Below, piece by piece: positions 33,495 to 42,088 of a stretch of DNA of 64,000 nucleotides (positions are counted from its first letter, which is position 1; the number at the start of each line of letters is the position of its first letter). The position numbers were made by a program, and so were the translations under genes. Source of the DNA: Hafnia psychrotolerans (lineage in GTDB: Bacteria > Pseudomonadota > Gammaproteobacteria > Enterobacterales > Enterobacteriaceae); assembly GCF_014639435.1 (NCBI RefSeq), contig NZ_BMFZ01000001.1:358748-422747 (forward strand), read 5' to 3'. The notes beneath the pieces were generated by a model. The model worked only from the letters and a program-made list of their open reading frames with translations, did not search any database and was not told the DNA's origin.

Positions 33495-34022
33495 TTAATC
33501 TGACGCCGTTGCGCCAGTAAGCTTGCTGCGTAAATCAGGATATTGGGTGCCAGGCGATAACCAAATCGCCAGAAACGCATCGCGAAATTCTGGGCTGAAC
33601 GGTTTGCCAATTGGGCTGACGATGACGCTGCCAGGCGCACGACTGTAGAACTGTCCACCTTGGGCATCGGCCACAAAAACGATCTCACTCCCTTCTCTGA
33701 CGTCCGGCCAGGTGTTTTCTACCGCATTCAACCAGCCATTTTTCTTTGCGGTATTTACCAAGCCCAGCGCCTGCCACTGATCTTCGGTCGCTTTGGCAAG
33801 CTCTTGGCGATCAATGCTGCGCAGGTAGTCGATCGCCAGCGCCAGCGGCCATTGCTGCGCCTGATATTTGCCATCGGGCGTCAGTAATGTGGAGTGATAA
33901 ACGTCGAAGGGTCCCCAGCTTAACGTGGCGCGACCTACTCGTTGCCAATGGTCCCAGGGCGTCGAAGCGAAAGTCGCACATGAAAAGATCAATGCCAACG
34001 CGGCGATTGCAATATGTTTCAT
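33495..34022 (-). CDS. Chalcone isomerase-like secreted protein
   Basis: This 175-residue protein has a Sec signal peptide (about residues 1-19, ending ATFA). The mature part resembles bacterial chalcone-isomerase-like domains (VGRATLSWGPFDVYHSTLLT, then PLALAIDYLRSIDRQELAKA and LSPGTQYPDLRSKL). Relatives of this fold bind fatty acids. Its ATG overlaps the stop of the DUF2878 gene by one base, so translation is coupled. It is operon gene 8 of 9. Confidence 0.82.
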   Translation of the reverse strand: MKHIAIAALALIFSCATFASTPWDHWQRVGRATLSWGPFDVYHSTLLTPDGKYQAQQWPLALAIDYLRSIDRQELAKATEDQWQALGLVNTAKKNGWLNAVENTWPDVREGSEIVFVADAQGGQFYSRAPGSVIVSPIGKPFSPEFRDAFLAIWLSPGTQYPDLRSKLTGATASD

Positions 34023-34522
34023 CAGGTTCTCCGTCGCGTATTCCTGTTGAGTAATATCGGTAGACTGATCAGCGGCAGGAAGATTGCCCAACCCACTGCC
34101 AGCAGCAACCACACGTAAGACGGCGTGGCGAGCAGGTTCATCGCGCCGAGCCGCATGCCAATGTAATAAGCCAAGGGACCGCTGACCGCACCGAGTGGTA
34201 CCAGCCAGTACCATGTCAGTCGTACATTTCCGAGTAACCACAGCCACCAAGCGCTGAACCCCAGCCACAGCGCCATCATCCACGGCGGTAATCCCGGCGA
34301 GTTAGCGAATTCAAACAGACCGAGGATGCACCACAGTGAATCCATCATGATGCCCAGCATGCAGGCCAACGCGACCCAAAGACGACGCTGTGATGGTGTC
34401 AACGCCATCATCAAAAAACTGCTGATCAATAACAGCAGTATCACCCGTTCGCGCCCCCACACGGCCAGCGTCCACCAGGCATCGAAGCCTAGGGTCAGTA
34501 ACCAGAAGCGCAGGGGTTTCAT
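34022..34522 (-). CDS. DUF2878 integral membrane protein
   Basis: The 166-residue protein has about five hydrophobic helices rich in Trp (SAWWLWLLGNVRLTWYWLVP) and fits DUF2878. It overlaps the cyclopropane-synthase-like gene by four bases and the following gene by one. The function is unknown, but its fixed company in this operon suggests it serves the same lipid pathway in the inner membrane. Confidence 0.85.
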   Translation of the reverse strand: MKPLRFWLLTLGFDAWWTLAVWGRERVILLLLISSFLMMALTPSQRRLWVALACMLGIMMDSLWCILGLFEFANSPGLPPWMMALWLGFSAWWLWLLGNVRLTWYWLVPLGAVSGPLAYYIGMRLGAMNLLATPSYVWLLLAVGWAIFLPLISLPILLNRNTRRRT

Positions 34523-35751
34523 GCGCGTCTCTCAGCCGTCATCTGCACGGTACTGATGGTGCGTGCCCGGAAACCGGCCTCGCAATAGCACAGATAAAAC
34601 AGCCAAAGTCTTTTGAAGTGATCATCGCTATCGGGTGAGGCTTGCTGGTTCCAATAGCAGATGACACGCTCGCGCCATTCGTGCAGTGTGCGGGCGTAGT
34701 CTGAACCAATATCAAACAGGTCGCGCACCACCAGACCCGTGTGGCGGGTCATCGCCTCGCTCATGGCGGTGATCGAGGGCAGAAAACCACCGGGGAAAAC
34801 ATAGCGCTGAATGAAGTCCACATTGCGGCTGTAATATTTGTAGCGTTGATCGGCGATGGTGATGGCCTGAATCGCCATGCGTCCTTGCGGTTTTAACAGT
34901 GCATTACAGCGTTTGAAGAAGGTGGGCAAATAGCGCTTACCGACCGCTTCGATCATCTCGATAGACACCAGTTTGTCGTACTGGCCGCGCAGTGTGCGGT
35001 AGTCTTCAAACAATACGGTGACCCGGTCGCTCAGCCCGGCGGTTTCAATGCGATGCACGGCAAAATCATACTGTTCGCGGGATATGGTCGTGGTAGTGAC
35101 TTTGCAGCCATATTCGCGCGCAGCGAATTCCGCCATTGCCCCCCAGCCAGTACCGATTTCCAGCAGATGATCCCCGGCGCGTAATTGTAACTGTTCGCAC
35201 AGGCGGCGCATTTTGGCTTCTTGAGCCTGATCCAGCGTCATCTGCGGCTCCTGATACCAGGCCGAGGAGTAGAGCATCTGGCTGTCGAGGAAACCCTGAT
35301 AGAATTGATTGCCAAGGTCATAATGTGCCGAGATATTTTTGCGCGCCTGCTTACGGCTGTTGCTACGCAGCAGATGGATCAGACGATTCACTGGTGCGCT
35401 GAGCCAGCTCAGACGGGCTTCAATTCTATCGACCAGTCCGAGGTTTTCGGCCAGTAATTGCAGTACGGCTGTTAAGTTCGGCGTGGTCCAGTCACCATCG
35501 ATAAAACTCTCGCCTGCTGCAATGCTGCCGCCCAGCAAAACACGGCGGTAGGCACGCGGCTGCTGGACTTCAATCACACCTTGTAGTGGCGCGCTTTCAT
35601 CGCCGAAAAACAGCGGTTCCGTTCCCGGTTCCTGAATGGTTAAACCGGCGCCGCGCAGCTGTTTCAGAATGCTGAGGATCACGCTGCGGGCCGCTTTACT
35701 GCGTCGGCTTGTCACGCCTTCACGGGCAAGCTGTACATCTGGATTGCTCAT
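34519..35751 (-). CDS. Cyclopropane-fatty-acyl-phospholipid synthase family methyltransferase
   Basis: The 410-residue SAM enzyme has the CFA-type N-terminal region (GVIEVQQPRAYRRVLLGGSI, GESFIDGDWTTPNL) and methyltransferase motif I LLEIGTGWGAMAEFAA (about residues 197-212). Further blocks are AHYDLGNQFYQGFLD, SIEMIEAVG and QRYVFPGGFLPSI. It belongs to COG2230 but sits with COG2907 and DUF1365, unlike housekeeping cfa. It probably methylates or remodels unsaturated acyl chains in membrane phospholipids. The precise product is unproven. Confidence 0.88.
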   Translation of the reverse strand: MSNPDVQLAREGVTSRRSKAARSVILSILKQLRGAGLTIQEPGTEPLFFGDESAPLQGVIEVQQPRAYRRVLLGGSIAAGESFIDGDWTTPNLTAVLQLLAENLGLVDRIEARLSWLSAPVNRLIHLLRSNSRKQARKNISAHYDLGNQFYQGFLDSQMLYSSAWYQEPQMTLDQAQEAKMRRLCEQLQLRAGDHLLEIGTGWGAMAEFAAREYGCKVTTTTISREQYDFAVHRIETAGLSDRVTVLFEDYRTLRGQYDKLVSIEMIEAVGKRYLPTFFKRCNALLKPQGRMAIQAITIADQRYKYYSRNVDFIQRYVFPGGFLPSITAMSEAMTRHTGLVVRDLFDIGSDYARTLHEWRERVICYWNQQASPDSDDHFKRLWLFYLCYCEAGFRARTISTVQMTAERRA

Positions 35752-35753
35752 CG

Positions 35754-36470
35754 TCAGTCCTTATCAGCGGGAGGGTGAGGATAAATAGGTGCGCGTTTGA
35801 GCCACAGTTTGATCGCCTGCCAGTAAATGGTGACAGCCGTTTTAGCGGTCATCAAAGGCAGTCGCCAGAGTTGCTTACGCAAGGTCTGGCGGGTCAGAGG
35901 CTGAGCTTTCAGCGTCAGTGTGGCGTCGAACTCTCGCGTTTTGCGATGGTTCTCTATATGGATACGTAACTGTTTGCCGGGCGGTGTCAACTGCCAGTGA
36001 TACACCATATCCATCGGGTTAAAGGGGGATACGTGAAACGCTTTAGCGACGGGCAGGCTGCCATCTGGCAAGACGGCGTAAGTGTGGCGCTCGTTCCACG
36101 GCGTATTGCGCACTTCGGTTAACATCCAGCGCAATACATCGCCACTGTCATACAGGTAGTAAAAATTGACCGGATTGAAATAGAGGCCAAAATAACGTAG
36201 TTGGCATAGCAGCATCACCCGACCGGTTAGCCGGTCACCGGTCAGTTCAGCAATACGATCCTGCGCTTTGGTCTTGATGTCACCGCCGCCCAGATAGTCG
36301 CTGCGCCGGAAGCTGGCAGCGGAAAACGTCTCCAGTCGAATCCCCACCTGATGCAGCTTATCCAGTTCATCGAGATCGATGAGCGGCATAAAAATCGCAT
36401 AGTCAAAATGGTGTTCCACCGGCGTGAACCGACGATGGCGTACCCCGCCGACGTACAAGGTGCTGTTCAT
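35754..36470 (-). CDS. DUF1365 protein
   Basis: The 238-residue protein shows the DUF1365 (COG3496) pattern: LYVGGVRHRRFTPVEHHFDY at the N-terminus, QLRYFGLYFNPVNFYYLYD in the middle, and VSPFNPMDMVYHWQLTPPG. Its biochemical role is unknown. It almost always lies between a COG2907 oxidoreductase and a CFA-like methyltransferase gene, as here (four-base overlap on one side, two-base gap on the other). Confidence 0.9.
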   Translation of the reverse strand: MNSTLYVGGVRHRRFTPVEHHFDYAIFMPLIDLDELDKLHQVGIRLETFSAASFRRSDYLGGGDIKTKAQDRIAELTGDRLTGRVMLLCQLRYFGLYFNPVNFYYLYDSGDVLRWMLTEVRNTPWNERHTYAVLPDGSLPVAKAFHVSPFNPMDMVYHWQLTPPGKQLRIHIENHRKTREFDATLTLKAQPLTRQTLRKQLWRLPLMTAKTAVTIYWQAIKLWLKRAPIYPHPPADKD

Positions 36471-37774
36471 GACAGCTCCTGCTCAGGCTGAGGCAGAGGA
36501 TTGGCCTTTTTCAGTAGCTGATCTACTACGTCGCGGGCACTGTTGACGCCGTCTTCATGAAAGCCGTTGTACCAGTAAGCGCCGCAGAACCAACTATGGT
36601 GATGGCCGTTGATCCTGCCACGTTGCCGTTGGGCGGCGTGGCTGGCAAGGTTAAGCACCGGATGCATGTAATGCGTGCGGAACAGGATTTTGCTCTCGTC
36701 CACCGGCGTGACCGGGTTCAGCGATACGCAGAAGGTATGCGGTGAATTCAGGCCTTGTAAAATATTCATGTTGTACGTCACGTTGGCCTGGCGTTCACGA
36801 ACCGCCGGGTCTTCAACCGGCAGCAGATAATTCCAGCTGGCCCACGCTCGTTTCTGCTGTGGCAGATGACGGGTATCGGTATGCAGAATCACTTCATTGG
36901 ACTGATAAGGGAGTGCGCCGAGGATGGCTTTCTCGTCGTCGGTTGCGTTTTCGCCTAGCAGCGCCAGCGCCTGATCCGAATGGCAGGCAAAAATCACCTG
37001 ATCGAAATCCTCCGTACCACGTGAGGTTTGCAATGTCACACCGGATTGATGGCGCAGCACGCTCTGTACCGGGGTTGAGGTGAGTAATTCAACGCTGGAT
37101 GGGAGTTTTTGCTGCATCCGGCGGATGTACTCCCGCGAACCGCCAGGTACCACCATCCACTGCGGGCGATTGGCGACGTCCAGCAGGCCGTGATTGTCGA
37201 AGAAGCGTAAAAACATCGACAGGGGAAACTCACTCATCTCTCCCAGCGAGGATGACCAGATAGCCGCGCCCATTGGCAGCACATAGTGCAGGGAGAAAAA
37301 CTCAGAAAAATGATTCTGCACCAGCAGATTGCCCAGCGTCATTTCGTCATTGTTCGGGCTTTGCAAACGCTGTTTGCACAAGGCGTTGAAACGTAAAATT
37401 TCGCGCAGAAAGCGCCAGAATGTCGGTTTGAAAAAGTTGCGGCGCTGGGCAAAAAGCGTATTAAGCGTATGGCCGTTATATTCCATTCCACTTTGCGGAT
37501 TACGCACCGAAAAACTCATCTCGGTCGGCTGTCCCTGCAATCCTAACTCTTTGAGCAGAGCAATGAAGTGTGGATAAGTGCGCGAGTTGTAGACGATGAA
37601 CCCGGTATCAATGGCGTATTCGCGGCCATCAAGGGCAATATCGACGGTGGCAGTATGGCCACCGAGGGTTTCGCCAGCTTCAAACAGGGTGATGGTGTCA
37701 TCGGGTGACTGGCGGGACAACATCCAGGCGCAGCTCAGCCCGGAAATACCGCTGCCGATAATGGCAATTTTCAT
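36467..37774 (-). CDS. FAD/NAD(P)-dependent oxidoreductase (COG2907)
   Basis: The 435-residue flavoprotein has the N-terminal dinucleotide fold IIGSGISGLSCAWML (about residues 5-19), the flavin-containing amine oxidase/desaturase plan, and the C-terminal SWFCGAYWYNGFHEDGVNSA block. COG2907 proteins act with CFA-like enzymes on acyl chains; related proteins take part in furan or other modified fatty-acid synthesis in alphaproteobacteria. The substrate here is unknown. It overlaps DUF1365 by four bases. Confidence 0.88.
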   Translation of the reverse strand: MKIAIIGSGISGLSCAWMLSRQSPDDTITLFEAGETLGGHTATVDIALDGREYAIDTGFIVYNSRTYPHFIALLKELGLQGQPTEMSFSVRNPQSGMEYNGHTLNTLFAQRRNFFKPTFWRFLREILRFNALCKQRLQSPNNDEMTLGNLLVQNHFSEFFSLHYVLPMGAAIWSSSLGEMSEFPLSMFLRFFDNHGLLDVANRPQWMVVPGGSREYIRRMQQKLPSSVELLTSTPVQSVLRHQSGVTLQTSRGTEDFDQVIFACHSDQALALLGENATDDEKAILGALPYQSNEVILHTDTRHLPQQKRAWASWNYLLPVEDPAVRERQANVTYNMNILQGLNSPHTFCVSLNPVTPVDESKILFRTHYMHPVLNLASHAAQRQRGRINGHHHSWFCGAYWYNGFHEDGVNSARDVVDQLLKKANPLPQPEQELS

Positions 37775-37781
37775 AATGGGG

Positions 37782-38498
37782 TTACCTCACCAACCGTTGA
37801 GCCAGTCGCTTCTGCCACGCCAGAGGCAGCAGAGCGACCGTTTTTAGCAACAGGGCAAACAGCGGCGGGAAGGCAATTTCACTTGCCCCGCGGGCCAACC
37901 CATCACGGATATATTTAGAGGCTTTCTCGACGGTGACCATCATCGGCATCGGGAAGTCATTGCGCTCTGTCAGCGGCGTTTTAACAAACCCGGGCATCAC
38001 AAATGAAACGTGAATCCCTCGAGGAACCAGATCAAGCGCCAAAGAGCGTGCAAAATAGGCTAATGCAGCTTTGGATGCGCCATAGGCTTCCGCCCGTGGC
38101 AAAGGCACCAGTGAAGCGGTCGAACCCACTAACACGACACGTGCGCCGGTTTGTAAACCCGGCAGTAGCGCGTCAAGGCAGTTGATGGGGCCAATCACAT
38201 TCGTATTCATTACCCGAGACACTTTCTCGGCATCGACCACGCCGTTGTCCAGATATTCGCAGGTTCCGGCGCAGAGAATAATGACATCAGCCTGAACCCA
38301 TGCCAGTGACTGACGGGTTAACGCCAGATCGGTCATATCGAAAGTCAGTGTATTGATCTTTGGGTTGGTTGCGCGGAGTGCCTCAAGTTTGGCGGGATCA
38401 CGGCCGCAGGCGGTGACTTTCCAACCGTCGGCGGCGTAGTCCAGTGTGAGCTGCTTGCCGATGCCTGAACTGGCACCGGTGATCAAAACATGGCTCAT
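37782..38498 (-). CDS. Short-chain dehydrogenase/reductase
   Basis: The 238-residue protein is a classical SDR with TGASSGIGKQ (about residues 7-16), the NxxG-like ILCAGT segment, and the catalytic Tyr-x3-Lys in AYGASKAALAYF. Downstream it has the lipid-type C-terminus GFVKTPLTERNDFPMPM. It is coupled by a four-base overlap with the NTF2-like gene and lies in the lipid operon, so an acyl or related hydrophobic substrate is inferred. Confidence 0.88.
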   Translation of the reverse strand: MSHVLITGASSGIGKQLTLDYAADGWKVTACGRDPAKLEALRATNPKINTLTFDMTDLALTRQSLAWVQADVIILCAGTCEYLDNGVVDAEKVSRVMNTNVIGPINCLDALLPGLQTGARVVLVGSTASLVPLPRAEAYGASKAALAYFARSLALDLVPRGIHVSFVMPGFVKTPLTERNDFPMPMMVTVEKASKYIRDGLARGASEIAFPPLFALLLKTVALLPLAWQKRLAQRLVR

Positions 38499-38950
38499 GA
38501 TTTCAATCTCTCCTTCAACGCCTTGACGGCCGTTCCCAGCAGTGGAACATGCTCATACAACATGGCACCCATATCGTAATAATCGCGCTGATAGATAATC
38601 AGGCCATCGGCCTGGCGCAAATGGCTGATGCCATCCAGGGACAGGTCTTGCCCCTTTTGGAGCGAAGGATGTGAATAATCCATACGCCATAACAGTGTGG
38701 CTTCGCTGCCGTGCCGATGTATGTGCTGGATATCAAAACGGCAAGAGTTCACGGTTTTGAGCAACTGCCGGAAATAATGTTCCAGCGACGCCAGGCCGTC
38801 ATGCTGACCGACGGGATCAATAAATTTAATCTGCGGGTGATAAATCTGCGACAACCGGGGTAGCTGACTGACATCGAGACGACGATAAAAATCAGCCAGC
38901 CGCTCAAGCGTCTCCATCGATTCATTAATATCAACACTGCTGTAAGTCAT
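38495..38950 (-). CDS. NTF2-like (SnoaL) protein of the lipid operon
   Basis: This 151-residue protein has an NTF2-like fold (LERLADFYRRLDVSQLPRLS, then IYHPQIKFIDPVGQHDGLAS). The ATG at 38950 has an AAGGAG ribosome binding site located inside mlrA; the two genes overlap by 20 bases. The fold forms a small hydrophobic pocket, so an isomerase, cyclase or carrier role is possible. It is the second gene of the nine-gene operon. Confidence 0.85.
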   Translation of the reverse strand: MTYSSVDINESMETLERLADFYRRLDVSQLPRLSQIYHPQIKFIDPVGQHDGLASLEHYFRQLLKTVNSCRFDIQHIHRHGSEATLLWRMDYSHPSLQKGQDLSLDGISHLRQADGLIIYQRDYYDMGAMLYEHVPLLGTAVKALKERLKS

Positions 38951-39725
38951 GGTCGTCTCCTTGGTGAGGGGCTGATTCAGTAAGCAGTGCCGCGCTTCCG
39001 AGCAGGTCGACTGGGAGGCCCTGAGCATGCCACTGTGCGAGTTTGTTTTTCTGCAAACGGGTCAGGCGTCCTTCGGACCACAACAGAATCTGGTGCGCGT
39101 GAATGTTATCCAGATGGGGTTCTTCAAGCGGTTGTGGCAGCAGGTCAATCTGTACACCTTCTTCTTCACTGCGAATAATGGCTTCAAGCCAAAGTTCAAT
39201 GCTGTCTATCGATCCCCATCCCAACAGCACGACTCGCACACCGGTTTTTTTACGGGCGGCATTCAGACACATCACTGCGTGTTCAATCAGGATGCCATCC
39301 AGCAAATTGCGTAACAGCATCAATGACGGGCCACCGGATCCGAGCCGGGCACGCAGCGGGCGCAAAACGTTATTAACCAGCGCGTTCGCCGGGTAATCGC
39401 GCCCCAATTCACTGAGCAACTGACGGACTTTCTGCATACTGCTGTTTTGCAACGCGTCCAGCAGCCGATGTTCCGACTGCGACCAGCCGGTCGGCACCGG
39501 TTCCACTTTACCTTCCAGCAGGGCTTTTACCTGTCCGACCGGCACGCCACGGTTGATCCACGACAAAATGATGCGAATAGTGTCGAGATCGCTGTCATCA
39601 AACAACCGGTGGCCACCTTCGCTGCGCTGCGGTTTAAGCAGACCATAGCGTCGCTGCCACGCGCGGAGAGTGACGGGATTGATACCACAAATGCGAGCCA
39701 CCTCGCCGATGCTGTACAAAGACAT
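38931..39725 (-). CDS. mlrA: MerR-family regulator MlrA
   Basis: The 264-residue activator has a MerR helix-turn-helix (residues 1-70: YSIGEVARICGINPVTLRAW, then QRRYGLLKPQRSEGGHRLFD). Its C-terminal region is B12-binding-like but shows no DxHxxG cobalamin motif. The best match is E. coli MlrA, the activator of csgD and curli. Here it heads a nine-gene operon of lipid enzymes, where related bacteria often have the MerR-type LitR. A candidate MlrA-type operator (two inverted TGTACA elements) lies 52-85 bases upstream, suggesting self-control of the operon. Confidence 0.88.
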   Translation of the reverse strand: MSLYSIGEVARICGINPVTLRAWQRRYGLLKPQRSEGGHRLFDDSDLDTIRIILSWINRGVPVGQVKALLEGKVEPVPTGWSQSEHRLLDALQNSSMQKVRQLLSELGRDYPANALVNNVLRPLRARLGSGGPSLMLLRNLLDGILIEHAVMCLNAARKKTGVRVVLLGWGSIDSIELWLEAIIRSEEEGVQIDLLPQPLEEPHLDNIHAHQILLWSEGRLTRLQKNKLAQWHAQGLPVDLLGSAALLTESAPHQGDDHDLQQC

Positions 39726-39776
39726 AAGTTTTCCGAAATATTCATACCGTTAATGTTTACTCTAGCTGTAATGAGG

Positions 39777-39810
39777 AAACTTGTACAAGTTTATTATCCT
39801 TGTACAACTT
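39777..39810. promoter_or_regulatory. Candidate MlrA operator
   Basis: AAACTTGTACA (39777-39787) and TGTACAACTT (39801-39810) form an inverted pair separated by 13 bases. The target reported for E. coli MlrA is AAAATTGTACA-N12-TGTACAATTTT. The site lies between divergent mlrA and the GNAT gene and could control both. Confidence 0.7.
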
Positions 39811-39959
39811 AGACCCTTATCAGAGCTTGTCAGATATCCCTTGATTCCCTCTGTACATCACTTCATCATTTCACGTTCCCGGCCCGGAAGATGCGTACTA
39901 TGCGATTGTCATTTCCCGACCTTAATATCCTCCAGCCAGTGATCCCTGAGGCCAACAGC

Positions 39960-40493
39960 ATGTCTAAACAAAATGAAGTGGTTGTGAGCGAAGTGTGTGA
40001 CGGTGCCCTCAGTGCCGATGATCTGAATCAACTGGCCGAGATGCTGGATCAGGCAGTGGCGCAGGGAGCGAGTATCGGTTTTATTCCACCTTTCGGGCAT
40101 CAACAAGCGCTGGCATTTTGGCTGAAACTCATTCCTGCATTCACTTCCGGAGAGCGCCGGTTGCTGGTGGCGCGGCTAAACGGCAAGATTATCGGCACGG
40201 TGCAGCTTGCCGTCAGCCAGCCCGCCAATGGCATTCACCGTGCTGATGTGAATAAACTGATGGTCCACCCCGACGCCCGCCGTCTGGGTATCGCCCGTTC
40301 ATTGATGGTGGCCATCGAGCTTGTCGCGCGCAGCGCAGGCAAAACCCTGCTGGTGCTGGACACGATTTCTGGCGGTGCCGCCGAGAGCTTATACACTTCG
40401 CTGGGGTATGAGATTTCGGGACGAATTCCAGCCTATGCGATGTCGACGGACGGGGAGCTGGAACCGACAACAGTGATGTACAAGATTCTTTAA
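39960..40493 (+). CDS. GNAT-family N-acetyltransferase
   Basis: The 177-residue protein has the GNAT core: RLLVARLNGKIIGTVQLAVS, then the acetyl-CoA loop VNKLMVHPDARRLGIARSLM, and the C-terminal AESLYTSLGYEISGRIPAYA. The ATG at 39960 has GAGG eight bases before; the frame extends 23 codons further upstream without a better signal. It is divergent from the mlrA operon and shares the 234-base region that holds the MlrA-type site. The substrate is unknown. Confidence 0.85.
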   Translation: MSKQNEVVVSEVCDGALSADDLNQLAEMLDQAVAQGASIGFIPPFGHQQALAFWLKLIPAFTSGERRLLVARLNGKIIGTVQLAVSQPANGIHRADVNKLMVHPDARRLGIARSLMVAIELVARSAGKTLLVLDTISGGAAESLYTSLGYEISGRIPAYAMSTDGELEPTTVMYKIL

Positions 40494-40497
40494 ATTT

Positions 40498-41065
40498 AAA
40501 TTCAAGACATTGGGTTGCCACCCAAACTGGCCTTAAGAAGCGCCTATCGCCGCGCCTCTTAATAATCTCCGGCTCTTAAAAACAGCAGCTGCGCAGGTCA
40601 CAATGACCGTGTTTCAGGCGCCAAAGTGATAGCCGCAAAATGTCGCCGCTTAGGCGGTTCCCTCTGTTCAGGTTCCAACCCGCGCCAAAAGACGCGCGGT
40701 TTTGCACCTTTCCGTCTGCCTCATTTTTGAATGCGGCCTCGACTTTTGAAGGTCAATCACCATGCCGGTTTTGAATTTAGAAAAGCTTCGGCCACGTTCA
40801 AAATGTCACCAGCAAGTCGGTGGAAAGACAACATCTTTACCGTTGGCTCGAACCCGCAGCCGGGAAGCCCGTAGGGCTGACATTTTGCGGCTATCACATG
40901 GGGTAACTGGAACACGTCCGTTTCAACTTGCGCAGCAACGGAGTGAATAAAACGCGGGATGGGTAAGGGGATTCGTTTCAATCCCCTTACCCCGGTGTGG
41001 GCCGACGCCCACGACCTTGACCTTCAGGCCGGTTTGGGTGGCAACCCAAGGTTTTGACCTTAAAA
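40498..41065. repeat. Large palindromic repeat, copy 1
   Basis: The whole 595-base gap between the GNAT and phosphatase genes is this element. From the left it has an inverted short module (40510-40525), a hairpin (40533-40562), two diverged inverted arms (about 40575-40740 and 40788-40955), a second hairpin (GGGTAAGGGGATT and its complement, 40961-40992), and two modules (about 40995-41060). An exact 16-base inverted repeat, GTGATAGCCGCAAAAT/ATTTTGCGGCTATCAC, lies at 40626-40641 and 40882-40897. The reverse complement of the same structure lies at 47490-48262. No believable gene is present. Confidence 0.8.
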
Positions 41066-41088
41066 AACGTTTCTCTGCTTTTTAACGC

Positions 41089-41895
41089 TTATTTCCCACT
41101 CCATACCCGTAAGTTCGCCTCACGAACCTTGAGTTTCTGCTCTGGCGTCAGCTTGTTGTAATCCGCCGCGAGGCCACTTTCCCAGTCACCGTACAGCGGG
41201 TTTGGCAATACGATGTACTGTGTGCCGAACTGGCTGTGGTTCTGGTTCACAAAGGCGCGGCGCTGGGTATTGTCTTTATGATACGTCGCCGAGCCAAAGT
41301 CATTCAGGTTGTCTCCGGCGTAGAGAACAATGTTGTAGCCCGCGGCTTTAATTGAGTCGAAGCGCGTCTGTTTGTTGGACGTATTGCTACTCAGCAACAA
41401 GGTTTTTTCGTTTACGCCAGTGAAACCAAGGCGTTTGAGGTTTTCCATGGTAGCGGCGTATTCGCTGGTTTTTCGGTTCGACACGTAGAACATCGTGCCG
41501 CCATGGGAATTCACATAATTAGCGAAATTAACAGCCCCCGGAACCGCCAGAGCCTGTTTGGCCGAGGTCCATTCTGACCAGGTTTTGCTGTCAAACGGCT
41601 TGTTGGCTTTCACCTGCCATGCGCTGTAGGCGCTGTTGTCGATCATCGTTTCGTCGAGATCAACGACCACGGCTTTGGGTTTGCCGTCGAGAGGCTTGGC
41701 ATTATCAAACGCCACGGTGGCGATATTGAATGCCTGATAGGTTAGCGCCTGGTACTCACCAGACTGTTGGAACCAGTTCAGCGCCATCACAGATTGATCG
41801 TTAAGCTTTTGTTGAGCATCCGTTTTTTGCTGTGCACAGCCGGTCAGTGTCAGCAGGATCAATGCACTGGTGGTACAAAGCGTCATCTTTTTCAT
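41089..41895 (-). CDS. Class C acid phosphatase / lipoprotein e(P4) family
   Basis: The 268-residue protein has a lipoprotein signal (LTLTGC, Cys20) and a HAD core. The DxDxT nucleophile motif is Asp79-Leu-Asp81-Glu-Thr83 (VVDLDETMIDNSAY), with later motifs FYVSNRK and LYAGDNLNDFG. It matches the e(P4)/Hel family of outer-membrane or periplasmic 5'-nucleotidases that remove phosphate from nucleotides such as NMN. It is complete and monocistronic. Confidence 0.9.
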   Translation of the reverse strand: MKKMTLCTTSALILLTLTGCAQQKTDAQQKLNDQSVMALNWFQQSGEYQALTYQAFNIATVAFDNAKPLDGKPKAVVVDLDETMIDNSAYSAWQVKANKPFDSKTWSEWTSAKQALAVPGAVNFANYVNSHGGTMFYVSNRKTSEYAATMENLKRLGFTGVNEKTLLLSSNTSNKQTRFDSIKAAGYNIVLYAGDNLNDFGSATYHKDNTQRRAFVNQNHSQFGTQYIVLPNPLYGDWESGLAADYNKLTPEQKLKVREANLRVWSGK

Positions 41896-41992
41896 TCACT
41901 ATCACCTTTACGCATTATAAGAAAAATCCTTAAAACATTAGCAGATTCATAAGATTAGTGAAGAGTGAAAATCGGGTCATGCGACACAAATA

Positions 41993-42019
41993 ATAAAAAA
42001 GCCGGGGGATGAGCCCGGC
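41993..42019 (-). terminator. Terminator of the porin gene
   Basis: On the minus strand, GCCGGG and CCCGGC form a stem followed by TTTTTTATT, 70 bases after the porin stop codon. Confidence 0.85.
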
Positions 42020-42088
42020 GAATAATGAAACGAGTAACATTTTATCAATGAGGGGTGTGTGGACTTGTGAAGGTCACACGGGTCAATC

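Noticed and set aside
40757-40981. Short open frames within the large repeat, both strands
   Set aside because: They lie in an imperfect palindrome shared with copy 2, lack ribosome binding sites and match no protein family; treated as repeat DNA.
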